This document shows, in pieces, positions 43,398 through 51,585 of a DNA stretch of 64,000 nucleotides. This DNA is from an uncultured Blautia sp. (GTDB taxonomy: Bacteria; Bacillota; Clostridia; Lachnospirales; Lachnospiraceae): positions 1-64,000 of the forward strand of contig CALBGI010000081.1 in the NCBI GenBank assembly GCA_937893675.1, written 5' to 3'. The notes under the pieces are model-generated. The model worked only from the letters and a program-made list of their open reading frames with translations, was not told the origin of the DNA and did not search any database. How positions within the stretch are numbered: the stretch's first letter is position 1; every line of letters begins with the position of its first letter. The position numbers and the translations under genes are program-made.

Positions 43398-44053
43398 TAT
43401 TTATCGCTCCCTTCCTTAGTTCCTTTTGCCGGAAGTACTTCACCATTGTAGACCCAAGCCTTTACGCCAACCTTGCCGTAAGTGGTGTCTGCCTCAGCGA
43501 AGCCATAGTCGATGTCTGCACGAAGTGTCTGAAGCGGAATGGTTCCCTCGCTGTAGAACTCGGTACGAGCCATATCAGCGCCGCCAAGACGTCCGGATAC
43601 GGAAGTTTTGATTCCCTTTGCACCGGCCTTCATGGTTCTCTGCATTGTGGATTTCATTGCACGACGGAAAGAAATACGGTTCTCAAGCTGCAGTGCGATG
43701 TTCTCTGCTACCAGCTGAGCGTCTCTGTCCGGTCTCTTAACCTCTTTGATATCAACGATAAGCTTCTTGTCTGTGTATTTCTGAAGCTCTGCTTTTACTT
43801 TCTCAATCTCAGCGCCGCCCTTGCCGATTACGATACCCGGTTTTGCGGTGTAGATGATGATTTTTACTCTGTCAGATGCTCTCTCGATCTCAATCTTGGA
43901 AACACCTGCGCTGTACAGTTTCTTTTTCAGGAATGTTCTGATATTGTAATCTTCTACAAGATAGTCTGCAAAGTCGCCTTCTGCATACCATCTGGAATCC
44001 CAATCTTTGATAATTCCGACTCTAAGACCATGCGGGTTAACTTTCTGTCCCAT
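43397..44053 (-). CDS. rpsC: 30S ribosomal protein S3
   Basis: 218 residues, MGQKVNPHGLRVGIIKDWDSRW start, KH domain with VIGKGGAEIEKVK, and C-terminal SGRLGGADMARTE. It lines the mRNA entry channel. Confidence 0.98.
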   Translation of the reverse strand: MGQKVNPHGLRVGIIKDWDSRWYAEGDFADYLVEDYNIRTFLKKKLYSAGVSKIEIERASDRVKIIIYTAKPGIVIGKGGAEIEKVKAELQKYTDKKLIVDIKEVKRPDRDAQLVAENIALQLENRISFRRAMKSTMQRTMKAGAKGIKTSVSGRLGGADMARTEFYSEGTIPLQTLRADIDYGFAEADTTYGKVGVKAWVYNGEVLPAKGTKEGSDK

Positions 44054-44064
44054 GCTTTTCCTCC

Positions 44065-44454
44065 TTATCTTTCATCCAGCACGATGGTGATATGGCTTGT
44101 TCTCTTTTCGATTCTGTAAGCTCTTCCCTGTGCTCTCGGCTGAATTCTCTTCATTGTCGGTCCTTTGTTTGCATAGCACTCTGCAATGTAGAGGTTCTCT
44201 GCATTCATGCCGTTGTTGTTCTCAGCGTTTGCAACAGCGGACTCAAGCAGCTTTTTCAGAACGCTGGATGCGTATCTGGGGTTGTATGTCAGGATACCAA
44301 GTGCTGTCTGTACATCCTTGCCGCGGATTGCATCCAAAACGTAGCATGCTTTCTGAACAGAAATTCTTGCATAAGATAATTTTGCAGACGGCCTTGTCTC
44401 TCTATTATTCTCATTTCTGGCTCTCTTAATCTGGCTTCTATGTCCCTTTGCCAT
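44065..44454 (-). CDS. rplV: 50S ribosomal protein L22
   Basis: 129 residues. Core ARISVQKACYVLDAIRGKDVQTAL and exit-tunnel loop GPTMKRIQPRAQGRAYRI. Start 44454 (MAKGHRS) has GGAGG upstream. An upstream-extended frame of 16 codons lies in the spacer and is not L22. Confidence 0.97.
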   Translation of the reverse strand: MAKGHRSQIKRARNENNRETRPSAKLSYARISVQKACYVLDAIRGKDVQTALGILTYNPRYASSVLKKLLESAVANAENNNGMNAENLYIAECYANKGPTMKRIQPRAQGRAYRIEKRTSHITIVLDER

Positions 44455-44568
44455 TTTTAAGTGCCTCCTTTCTTCTGATTCAATGATTATTGGAAACACC
44501 ATGGTTTCCAGGGAATCTCATATTCCCCGAAAAACCAGGTGGACGTTGGCGTTATTCCTTTGGAAGGA
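44455..44568 (-). other. Hairpin-rich spacer between rpsS and rplV
   Basis: 114 bases with three adjacent inverted repeats: GGAAAC/GTTTCC, GGGAAT/ATTCCC and GGCGTT/AACGCC. No ORF and no T run, so it is a structured internal spacer rather than a terminator. Confidence 0.45.
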
Positions 44569-44850
44569 TTAGCGAACGCCGGATCTCTTTTCGTCTTTTC
44601 CGTGTCCTCTGTAGGTTCTGGTCGCTACGAACTCACCAAGCTTGTGGCCTACCATATCCTCTGTAATGTATACCGGCACGTGTTTTCTTCCGTCATGAAC
44701 AGCAATTGTATGTCCAACGAAGGACGGGAAGATAGTAGAACGACGTGACCAGGTTTTGATAACGGATTTATCGTTTGCAGCGTTGAGTGCATCTACTTTT
44801 TTCAGCAGGCTGGCATCTGCAAAAGGTCCTTTTTTCAGTGAACGAGACAT
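44569..44850 (-). CDS. rpsS: 30S ribosomal protein S19
   Basis: 93 residues, MSRSLKKGPFAD start and the RSTIFPSFVGHTIAVHDGRKHVPVYITEDMVGHKLGEF core. It lies in the 30S head beside S13. Confidence 0.98.
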   Translation of the reverse strand: MSRSLKKGPFADASLLKKVDALNAANDKSVIKTWSRRSTIFPSFVGHTIAVHDGRKHVPVYITEDMVGHKLGEFVATRTYRGHGKDEKRSGVR

Positions 44851-44865
44851 GCTTTAACCTCCTTA

Positions 44866-45711
44866 TTATTTCGATAAAGCTTTTCCATCGCGTCTTCTTA
44901 CGATGAGCTTGTTGGACTGTTTGTTTTTCTTTCTGGTCTTCAGACCCAGAGCAGGTTTGCCCCACGGTGTGCACGGACCCGGGCGGCCGATACCGGTCTT
45001 GCCCTCACCACCACCATGCGGATGGTCATTCGGGTTCATAACAGAACCGCGAACAGTAGGTCTGATACCCATGTTGCGTTTACGTCCAGCTTTACCGATG
45101 TTAATCAGGTTGTGGTCGCCGTTTCCGACTTCACCGATGGTAGCACGGCAAACGATCGGAACCATTCTCATCTCGCCGGAGGGAAGACGTAAGGTTGCGT
45201 ACTTTCCTTCCTTAGCCATAAGCTGTGCTCCGTTTCCTGCGGAACGAACCATCTGGCCGCCCTTTCCAGGATGAAGCTCAATGTTGTGTACCATGGTACC
45301 AACCGGAATCAGTTCCAGCGGCAGGCAGTTTCCTACACGAACCTCAGCTTCCGGTCCGTTCATAACTTTCTGTCCAACCTTCAGTCCTTCCGGAGCCAGG
45401 ATGTATGCCTTCTCGCCGTCCGCATAGCAGATCAGCGCGATGTTTGCTGTTCTGTTCGGATCGTACTCGATGGTCTTTACAGTTGCCGGAATACCATCTT
45501 TTCTTCTCTTGAAGTCGATGATTCTGTATTTTCTTCTGCTTCCGCCTCCGCGGTGTCTTACAGTGATCTTACCCTGATTGTTACGTCCGGCATTTTTCTT
45601 CAGAGATACTACCAGGGATTTCTCCGGTGTAGAGGTTGTAATCTCAGAGAAATCAGAACCGGTCATATGTCTTCTTGACGGTGTATATGGGTTATAGCTT
45701 TTGATGCCCAT
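44866..45711 (-). CDS. rplB: 50S ribosomal protein L2
   Basis: 281 residues, MGIKSYNPYTPSRRHMT start, RHRGGGSRRKYRIIDFKR and the conserved MNPNDHPHGGGEGKTG loop with the catalytically important His. Start 45711 is the canonical ATG; 14 more codons upstream are not L2. Confidence 0.98.
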   Translation of the reverse strand: MGIKSYNPYTPSRRHMTGSDFSEITTSTPEKSLVVSLKKNAGRNNQGKITVRHRGGGSRRKYRIIDFKRRKDGIPATVKTIEYDPNRTANIALICYADGEKAYILAPEGLKVGQKVMNGPEAEVRVGNCLPLELIPVGTMVHNIELHPGKGGQMVRSAGNGAQLMAKEGKYATLRLPSGEMRMVPIVCRATIGEVGNGDHNLINIGKAGRKRNMGIRPTVRGSVMNPNDHPHGGGEGKTGIGRPGPCTPWGKPALGLKTRKKNKQSNKLIVRRRDGKALSK

Positions 45712-45767
45712 GATTGTTTCTCCTTTCGAATTTCTTATCGTGCTTTCGTGCACATAGTCATGCTATC

Positions 45768-46067
45768 TTACAGACCAGCAAAAATCTCGATATCCTTGCT
45801 GTCCTCGGTCAGAGATACGATAGCTTTTTTGCTCTTAGCAGTTTTGCCAACTACCATTCCGCGGCGTTTTTTCTTGCCGTCCAGATTCATGGTGTTTACA
45901 TTCTTTACTTTGGTTCCCTCGAACATTTTTTCCACAGCTTCTTTGATCTGTGTCTTGTTTGCTTCCGGATGAACCAGGAATGTATATTTCTTCTCGCCCA
46001 TAGCGTTCATGGATTTTTCTGTAATCACCGGTTTCAGGATTACATCATAATACTGAATGTTAGCCAT
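45768..46067 (-). CDS. rplW: 50S ribosomal protein L23
   Basis: 99 residues, YYDVILKPVITEKSM start and FLVHPEANKTQIKEAVEKMF core, the docking site of trigger factor and SRP. Its ATG touches the rplD stop. Confidence 0.97.
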   Translation of the reverse strand: MANIQYYDVILKPVITEKSMNAMGEKKYTFLVHPEANKTQIKEAVEKMFEGTKVKNVNTMNLDGKKKRRGMVVGKTAKSKKAIVSLTEDSKDIEIFAGL

Positions 46068-46687
46068 TATGCGTACACCTCCTCGATGGATGCCACAGCG
46101 TCTTTGGTCATAACAACGGTCTGATGTCTCATAACATCGTATACGTTGATGTTTGCTGCGGTTTCAGTCTGTACATCTGTGATGTTTCTTGCGGAAAGTG
46201 CAACGTTCTTGTCCTCGCCTGCGATAACTACAAGAGCTTTTTCTGCTTTGAGGTTGTTCAGAACTCTCTGCATTTCTTTTGTTTTTACTTCGGAAAGAGC
46301 AAGATTGTCAAGAACGATGAGCTTGTTGTCCAAAACCTTGGAGGTCAGAGCGGACTTCAGAGCTGCTCTTCTTTCTTTCTTGTTCATTTTTACTTCATAA
46401 TCTCTGGGAACCGGAGCGAATACAACACCGCCGCCAGTCCACTGTGGTGCACGGATGGAACCCTGTCTTGCATGACCTGTTCCTTTCTGTCTCCACGGTT
46501 TTCTTCCGCCGCCGCTTACTTCAGAACGGGTTTTTGCCTTCTGAGTACCCTGGCGTTTATTTGCAAGCTGACGAACAACAGCAAGGTGAACCAGATGCTC
46601 GTTGATTTCCACACCGAACACTGCGTCGTTCAGCTCCATTGTTCCAACTTCATTGCCTTCCATATTATAAACAGTTACGTTTGCCAT
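46067..46687 (-). CDS. rplD: 50S ribosomal protein L4
   Basis: 206 residues. The exit-tunnel loop GGGRKPWRQKGTGHARQGSIRAPQW is intact. In several bacteria L4 represses its own operon by binding the rpsJ leader, and a paired leader is present here (47816-47917). Confidence 0.97.
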   Translation of the reverse strand: MANVTVYNMEGNEVGTMELNDAVFGVEINEHLVHLAVVRQLANKRQGTQKAKTRSEVSGGGRKPWRQKGTGHARQGSIRAPQWTGGGVVFAPVPRDYEVKMNKKERRAALKSALTSKVLDNKLIVLDNLALSEVKTKEMQRVLNNLKAEKALVVIAGEDKNVALSARNITDVQTETAANINVYDVMRHQTVVMTKDAVASIEEVYA

Positions 46688-46708
46688 TTGTGTGCTCCTC
46701 CTTTCCTA

Positions 46709-47341
46709 TTATAAGGACTTTACTGTCTCTTTGATAGTAACCAAAGATTTCTTAGGTCCTGGAACAGCACCTTTAACTAACAGTAAGTTGTTTTCTGTAT
46801 CTACGCGTACGATTTCGAGGTTCTGTACTGTAACCTGAACATTACCCATATGTCCTGGCATCTTTTTGCCCTTAGCAACCTTGCTTGGGTCAGATGCAGC
46901 ACCGTTGGAACCTGCATGACGATGGTATTTGGAACCGTGAGTCATAGGTCCTCTGGACTGTCCGTGTCTCTTGATCGCGCCCTGGAAGCCTTTACCTTTG
47001 GAGATTGCAGTTGCATCAATGTGATCGCCTGCCGCAAAGATTTCAGCCTTGATTTCCTGTCCAACTTCATATTCAGCTGCGTTGTCGAATCTGAACTCTT
47101 TTACGAATCTCTTCGGTGCAACGCCCGCCTTGTCAAAGTGGCCTTTTTCCGGCTTGTTCACCAGTTTCTCTCTGATTTCGCCGTAGCCAACCTGAACTGC
47201 TGCATATCCATCGTTTTCTTCGGTTTTCACCTGAGTTACCACACATGGACCTGCCTGTAACACGGTTACCGGAATCAGCAGACCTTCTTCATCAAAAATC
47301 TGGGTCATTCCGATTTTTGTAGCTAAAATAGCTTTCTTCAT
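46709..47341 (-). CDS. rplC: 50S ribosomal protein L3
   Basis: 210 residues, MKKAILATKIGMTQIFDEEG start and GFQGAIKRHGQSRGPMTHGSKYHR core at the peptidyl-transferase centre. Start 47341 has AAGGAGG upstream; 13 in-frame codons before it are not L3. Confidence 0.98.
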   Translation of the reverse strand: MKKAILATKIGMTQIFDEEGLLIPVTVLQAGPCVVTQVKTEENDGYAAVQVGYGEIREKLVNKPEKGHFDKAGVAPKRFVKEFRFDNAAEYEVGQEIKAEIFAAGDHIDATAISKGKGFQGAIKRHGQSRGPMTHGSKYHRHAGSNGAASDPSKVAKGKKMPGHMGNVQVTVQNLEIVRVDTENNLLLVKGAVPGPKKSLVTIKETVKSL

Positions 47342-47460
47342 TTCTTTTTTCCTCCTTATAGCGGATTGCCGCGTGGGCAATCATATAGTTTTGAAGCACC
47401 CGATATTTCGAGTGGACTTACCTTGATTAAAAGGTGATGTGCTCACCAAGCATGCAATGC

Positions 47461-47778
47461 CTATTTGTTCTTCATCTTGATATCGATATGAACACCAGCC
47501 GGCATTTCCAGTCTGGACAGTGCATCAACTGTCTTCTGGGTCGGTGTCAGAATGTCGATCAGTCTCTTGTGGGTTCTCTGCTCGAACTGCTCTCTGGAAT
47601 CTTTGTACTTGTGAACTGCACGCAGAATGGTAACTACTTCCTTCTTGGTAGGAAGGGGAACCGGTCCGCTCACCATTGCTCCGTTCTTCTTAACAGTCTC
47701 GATGATTTTTGCTGCAGATGCATCCACTAACTGATGATCATAAGCCTTCAATGTGATTCTCATTACCTGATTTGCCAT
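47461..47778 (-). CDS. rpsJ: 30S ribosomal protein S10
   Basis: 105 residues, RITLKAYDHQLVDASAAKIIETVK start and RLIDILTPTQKTVDALSRLEMPAGVHIDIK end. First gene of the S10-spc operon, also a NusE-type antitermination factor by family. AGGAGGAG lies upstream. Confidence 0.98.
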   Translation of the reverse strand: MANQVMRITLKAYDHQLVDASAAKIIETVKKNGAMVSGPVPLPTKKEVVTILRAVHKYKDSREQFEQRTHKRLIDILTPTQKTVDALSRLEMPAGVHIDIKMKNK

Positions 47779-47815
47779 AAAAAAAGTCTCCTCCTATTCG
47801 TACTCTTTATGCAGT

Positions 47816-47917
47816 ACGACAAGCGGCGACTGTACACATCTCCGTGTGTGTCCTAAGACATCTTCCCACACGTCCATCCCTAGATGGTCTTTCTGAATTT
47901 GTACAGTGACTTGTCGT
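47816..47917 (-). promoter_or_regulatory. Structured leader of the S10 operon
   Basis: In the 222-base leader two perfect 8-bp segments pair across about 60 bases: ACGACAAG (47910-47917) with CTTGTCGT (47816-47823), and ACTGTACA (47900-47907) with TGTACAGT (47829-47836). Smaller hairpins fit inside the loop. L4-binding leaders of S10 operons are known in Firmicutes, and this may be one. No intrinsic terminator was seen. Confidence 0.55.
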
Positions 47918-48007
47918 CAGTTTCCTAACTTGACATTCGCTCCACGGAAAACCTGCCTTTTCGGCAGCAACCTCGCGCTTCATCGCTATCATGTCACAGC
48001 ATCTATC

Positions 48008-48036
48008 AGTATACACAAAGTCTTATTTCAATGCAA
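48008..48036 (-). promoter_or_regulatory. Promoter of the S10-spc operon
   Basis: Minus-strand TTGCAT (48031-48036), 17-bp spacer, TATACT (48008-48013). It drives rpsJ to infA. The 410-base gap 47779-48188 holds the leader, this promoter and the terminator of the upstream gene. Confidence 0.85.
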
Positions 48037-48147
48037 GAGTTTTTTGAAAAATATTGTTCTTTTTCTTGTACAATCTTTTTTCATTCTCATTCCCCAAAGT
48101 CTGAACAACGCGGACAAATCTGCCCCGAATTTTCCCATTCCCTATAT

Positions 48148-48173
48148 GCAAAAGGAGCTGCCGAAGCAGCTCC
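48148..48173 (-). terminator. Terminator of the SipW-like protein gene
   Basis: Minus strand: GGAGCTGC, TTCG tetraloop, GCAGCTCC, then TTTTGC. Very stable; 16 bases after the stop codon. Confidence 0.88.
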
Positions 48174-48188
48174 CTGTCGTGTTTCTTC

Positions 48189-49235
48189 CTATTCTTCTTC
48201 CTCGTCCCCTGCAATGATGTTCGAGTAATCAAGGAAGGTCACCTTGGTAATGTCATCCTGCTCAATCTCAGGCGCATCTCCCTCTTCCTTCGCCTTCTGC
48301 GCCAGCTGCGCAGCCGTCATCACCGGCATTGCCAGTTTTTTGTATACAACGGGCTTGGAATCTTCGGTTTCCTTGGGCAGCTCCGCTTCCTTCACGGTCT
48401 CCTTCGGCTTTCTTTCTTTTTCCTCAACAATCTGTCTTGTCTCTCCGGTTACTGTTTCCGGCACCGGCTGCTGCTCTTCGGCAGTCGCCGCTGCAATTTC
48501 CTTTTTGAGGACCTCATGTGCCTCGCTCGCAGCTGCATTCTGCATAACTGCCGGTTTTTCCTCTGCCTCGCTCTCCAAGTCCTCGTCTTCAATCTCATCC
48601 ACAAAACCACCGGTGCGTATTGTCCGTTTGGATTTCTTGCTCTGTCGTTTGATCTCGCGCTCCTCTTCCTTCAGAAGCCGCGCCTTGATCTTCTCTTCTT
48701 TTTTGAGTTCCTTGGCACTCTTGATATAGCGTGCCGGAGTATCTCTGAGCTCGGTTTCCTCCGGCTCTTTTTTCCAGAGCTCTGCGATCACATACAATAT
48801 AATAAGGAAGAGAATGGCCAGACCAAGAATGATCAGACCTTCTATACTCTTGGTCGCAATGAGAAGATAGCCGACAAATCCAATCGTTGCCACAACCTTC
48901 GGCACGTACTCTTTGACAGCGACAGTAATCGGAGCTCCTCCGCTCACCGAAGGATCGATCACCGTTCCGGTTCCGTTGGTCAGATCCAGAGACGCCACAT
49001 TGTAGCGATAGGTTTTGGAATCTTCCTGAACCAGGATGGGCGTACCCACAGCAATCTCAGATGCTTTCTCGGGAATCGCATATGTAACGGAACCAAGCGG
49101 AAGATTGGTCGCTTTTTCCGCATCATCCATAATGACCGTGGTCACACCGAAAAACGGCGGAAGGGCAAGTCCCAGCACACATACGATCGTGCATATAACA
49201 ATGAAATGTACAATAAACTTTAATATTTTAGACAT
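48189..49235 (-). CDS. SipW-like membrane protein lacking catalytic serine, with charged tail
   Basis: 348 residues. Membrane segment about 7-28, an external domain about 30-112, then paired segments about 113-128 and 131-153, and a long charged cytoplasmic tail (154-348) rich in Glu and Lys. The external part resembles SipW-type signal peptidase I: GSVTYAIPEKASEIAVGTPILV fits the GS-(x)n-VGD strand pair, and VPKVVATIGFVGYLL fits the closing IP-x-x-GY segment. The SGSMEP nucleophile motif is replaced by a stretch without Ser and no catalytic Lys was found, so it would be inactive. Function unknown. It has its own promoter and terminator. Confidence 0.6.
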   Translation of the reverse strand: MSKILKFIVHFIVICTIVCVLGLALPPFFGVTTVIMDDAEKATNLPLGSVTYAIPEKASEIAVGTPILVQEDSKTYRYNVASLDLTNGTGTVIDPSVSGGAPITVAVKEYVPKVVATIGFVGYLLIATKSIEGLIILGLAILFLIILYVIAELWKKEPEETELRDTPARYIKSAKELKKEEKIKARLLKEEEREIKRQSKKSKRTIRTGGFVDEIEDEDLESEAEEKPAVMQNAAASEAHEVLKKEIAAATAEEQQPVPETVTGETRQIVEEKERKPKETVKEAELPKETEDSKPVVYKKLAMPVMTAAQLAQKAKEEGDAPEIEQDDITKVTFLDYSNIIAGDEEEE

Positions 49236-49283
49236 TTTCTCTGCTCCTCACTTCTGTTTGTAAAAACCAACGCTGCGCGAACG

Positions 49284-49330
49284 CCGAAAGGAAGCTGATG
49301 CTGCGTCCCTCCGCATTCTTCAAGTGTTTA
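49284..49330 (-). repeat. Weak intergenic repeat copy 6
   Basis: Minus strand AAACACTTGAAGAATGCGG, then GACGCAGCATCAGC. It matches the first two blocks of the ribosomal-spacer repeats (CACTTRRCGAAnGC and CGCAGCnTGAG) but not the third. It lies in the leader of the SipW-like gene. Confidence 0.4.
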
Positions 49331-49331
49331 T

Positions 49332-49360
49332 ATTATACCTTGTTTTTTTTGCGGGGTCAA
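49332..49360 (-). promoter_or_regulatory. Promoter of the SipW-like gene
   Basis: Minus-strand TTGACC (49355-49360), 17-bp spacer, TATAAT (49332-49337). It overlaps the divergent PAP2 promoter, so the two must compete for polymerase. Confidence 0.75.
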
Positions 49361-49368
49361 CTTATAAT
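49340..49368 (+). promoter_or_regulatory. Promoter of the PAP2 gene
   Basis: TTGTTT (49340-49345), 17-bp spacer, TATAAT (49363-49368). It overlaps the minus-strand promoter at 49332-49360. Confidence 0.65.
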
Positions 49369-49432
49369 ATTTTCATATGTCGCATGTTGTCAAAACGGCA
49401 AATCTTCAAAAAAACGAAAGGATATCTTCTGT

Positions 49433-50314
49433 ATGGATTTTTTACATTTCATCGCTCAATACAGGACGCCGGAAGCCGATCTGTTTTTTCAGGGCATCAC
49501 CTATCTGGCGCAGGAGGTTTTTGTCATCGCCATTATCTGCTGGCTGTTCTGGTGCTCCAACAAAAAACTGGCCTACACCCTGGGCTTTTCTTATTTCCTC
49601 TCAGGACTTCTGGTCCAGGCCCTCAAGATCACCTTCCGGATTCCCCGCCCCTGGATTCTGGATCCCGCTTTTGCGGCGGTTCCCTCCGCGCTTGCCGGGG
49701 CAACCGGTTACTCCTTTCCCAGCGGCCATACGCAAAGCATCACAGCGCTTTTCGGAACCCTTGCCTTCCACGCAAAGAAATGGCACCAGAAGCTTCTCTG
49801 CGCAGCCGTCATTGTGCTGGTAGGCTTTTCCCGGATGTATCTGGGCGTGCATACCCCAAAGGATGTGCTGACCTCCTTTTTCCTGAGCATCGGCTGCACC
49901 CTTGTCTGCTATGTTCTTTTCTACCGGAAGGAAGCTGCCGCCGGGCGGGAAGCCCTCATTTCTCTGCTCATGGCAGTCATGAGCGCTGCTCTTGTCCTGT
50001 ATGCTGCTGTTCTATATCAAAACAGCACCATTGAACTCCACTACGCCCAGGACTGTATCAAAGCCAGCGGCGCCGGAATGGCCTTTGCCCTGGGATATTA
50101 TGTGGAACAAAAATATATCCGTTTTTCGCCCCCTGCAAAGACACGCCAAAAAGTCCTTCGTCTGGCAGTCGGACTTGCCGTTGCCCTGCTTTTGCAGACC
50201 GGGCTCAAACCGATCATCGGAGAATCCCTGCCGGCATCCTTTCTCCGGTATTTCCTGGTCGTTGCCTGGGCACTTATGTTCTATCCTGTTTTGTTTACAA
50301 AAAAGCAGCGGTGA
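49433..50314 (+). CDS. PAP2-family membrane phosphatase
   Basis: 293 residues with about seven membrane segments. The phosphatase triad motifs are all present: KITFRIPRPW, PSGHTQS and SRMYLGVHTPKD. Relatives dephosphorylate undecaprenyl pyrophosphate or other lipid phosphates on the outer face of the membrane. The extra C-terminal segments are usual for this subfamily. Start 49433 has AAAGGA 10 bases upstream. It stands alone and its substrate cannot be told from the sequence. Confidence 0.88.
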   Translation: MDFLHFIAQYRTPEADLFFQGITYLAQEVFVIAIICWLFWCSNKKLAYTLGFSYFLSGLLVQALKITFRIPRPWILDPAFAAVPSALAGATGYSFPSGHTQSITALFGTLAFHAKKWHQKLLCAAVIVLVGFSRMYLGVHTPKDVLTSFFLSIGCTLVCYVLFYRKEAAAGREALISLLMAVMSAALVLYAAVLYQNSTIELHYAQDCIKASGAGMAFALGYYVEQKYIRFSPPAKTRQKVLRLAVGLAVALLLQTGLKPIIGESLPASFLRYFLVVAWALMFYPVLFTKKQR

Positions 50315-50338
50315 AGAAATTCTTCCCGCTGTTTTTTC
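50299..50338. terminator. Shared terminator of PAP2 gene and crh-like gene
   Basis: CAGCGG pairs with CCGCTG, flanked by A and T runs, around a GAAGAAATTCTTC inner stem. It lies between converging genes and can serve both. Confidence 0.8.
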
Positions 50339-50364
50339 TTCCTTATTCAATTCTGCTTCCTTGA

Positions 50365-50619
50365 TTAATTATTGCTGAGATATTTTTCAATGTTGGCCAT
50401 TGCGGCTTCCTCATCCTCACCATGGGCAGAAAGAAGAATTTCCTCTCCTGCATCCAGCCCCAAGGTCATCATTCCCATAATACTTTTTGCGTTGACTTTC
50501 TTTTTTCCAACCTCAACATAAATCTCACTGTTGAACTGGCTTGCAACCTGCACAAGCTGTGCGACCGGCCGCGCCTCCAGCCCTGTGGACAAATTAATAG
50601 TGATTGGCTTTCTGATCAT
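50365..50619 (-). CDS. crh: Crh-like HPr-family protein (Glu15, Ser46)
   Basis: 84 residues, HPr fold. The phospho-His of true HPr (position 15 in TGLHARP) is Glu15 here (TGLEARP), so it cannot pass phosphate from EI. Ser46, the HPr kinase target, is present with its context (KSIMGMMTLG). This is the Crh pattern; Bacillus Crh has Gln15. By family it would act only as a regulatory co-effector (CcpA partner). Its start overlaps the whiA stop (ATGA), as in the Bacillus yvcJ-yvcK-yvcL-crh operon. Confidence 0.88.
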   Translation of the reverse strand: MIRKPITINLSTGLEARPVAQLVQVASQFNSEIYVEVGKKKVNAKSIMGMMTLGLDAGEEILLSAHGEDEEAAMANIEKYLSNN

Positions 50620-51572
50620 AATAACTCCTCCTTGCTCTCCCGCAGAGTATCCGCCAGCATACTCAGCTTTCTCAGACGGTGGTTCACTCCGGACTTTCCG
50701 ACCTGCGGGTCCAGCATCATACCTAATTCTTTTAATGTTGCTTCCGGATACTGCAGACGCAGTTTCGCGATATCGGCCAGAGCTTCATTCAGACTCTCAA
50801 ACCCCATATTCTGACGGATCAGCTCAATATCCTCTATCTGCTTCACCGCAGCATTCACTGTTTTGTTGATATTTGCAGTTTCGCAATTCACCTTGCGGTT
50901 TACCGAATTGCGCATCTCCTTAAAAATCCGGATATTCTCCAGATTCATCAACGCCACATTCGCCTCCATCACTGCCAGCATATCTACAATCTGCGCGCCT
51001 TCCTTCACATACACCACATATGACTTCTTGCGCTGCACAATTTTGGCATCTACATGAAAGCTGTGAATCATCTCCTGCAGCTGGCATGCTTTCTCTTCCT
51101 CCGGACAGACAATCTCAAAATGGTAGCCTTTTCTCGGGTCGCTCATGGAGCCGGAAGAAAGAAATGCACCCCGGATATACGCCCGCTTACAGCAATTGTG
51201 CTGCGTGACCAGGGAATTCTCCCAGCCAAGCGTTCCGGTTTCTCCATTCACGCAAAGCTTCGTCGCCTGCAGAACCGCCTCTATCTCCTCCGGATCCTCC
51301 AGAGAAATACAGTAGACTTTTCCCCGCTTCGTACGGCTGCTTTCGCAAATAGAAATCACTGTCTTTATATTAAATGTTTTTTCTAATATTGTAAAGCACT
51401 TTCTTGCAACTGCCTCATTTTCTGTCAACATGCAAAGAGCCTTCCCGCCGTCCTCTGCTGTTGTCATCCGCCCGCCGGCGCTCAAAAACGCCGTAAGCTC
51501 CGCGATCATGCAGTGTCTTGAAAGGCTCAGCTGTTTGGAAAGCTCTTCTTTCACCATCCCTGAAAAAGACAT
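50616..51572 (-). CDS. whiA: DNA-binding protein WhiA
   Basis: 318 residues. An N-terminal LAGLIDADG-like homing-endonuclease fold without catalytic residues (RAYIRGAFLSSGSMSDPRKGYHFEI) is followed by a C-terminal HTH (LAVIAKLRLQYPEATLKELGMM region). WhiA influences division and chromosome segregation in Firmicutes and sporulation in Streptomyces. Translationally coupled with the crh-like gene, 13 bases after rapZ. Confidence 0.95.
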   Translation of the reverse strand: MSFSGMVKEELSKQLSLSRHCMIAELTAFLSAGGRMTTAEDGGKALCMLTENEAVARKCFTILEKTFNIKTVISICESSRTKRGKVYCISLEDPEEIEAVLQATKLCVNGETGTLGWENSLVTQHNCCKRAYIRGAFLSSGSMSDPRKGYHFEIVCPEEEKACQLQEMIHSFHVDAKIVQRKKSYVVYVKEGAQIVDMLAVMEANVALMNLENIRIFKEMRNSVNRKVNCETANINKTVNAAVKQIEDIELIRQNMGFESLNEALADIAKLRLQYPEATLKELGMMLDPQVGKSGVNHRLRKLSMLADTLRESKEELL

Positions 51573-51585
51573 TTTCCAACCTCAC

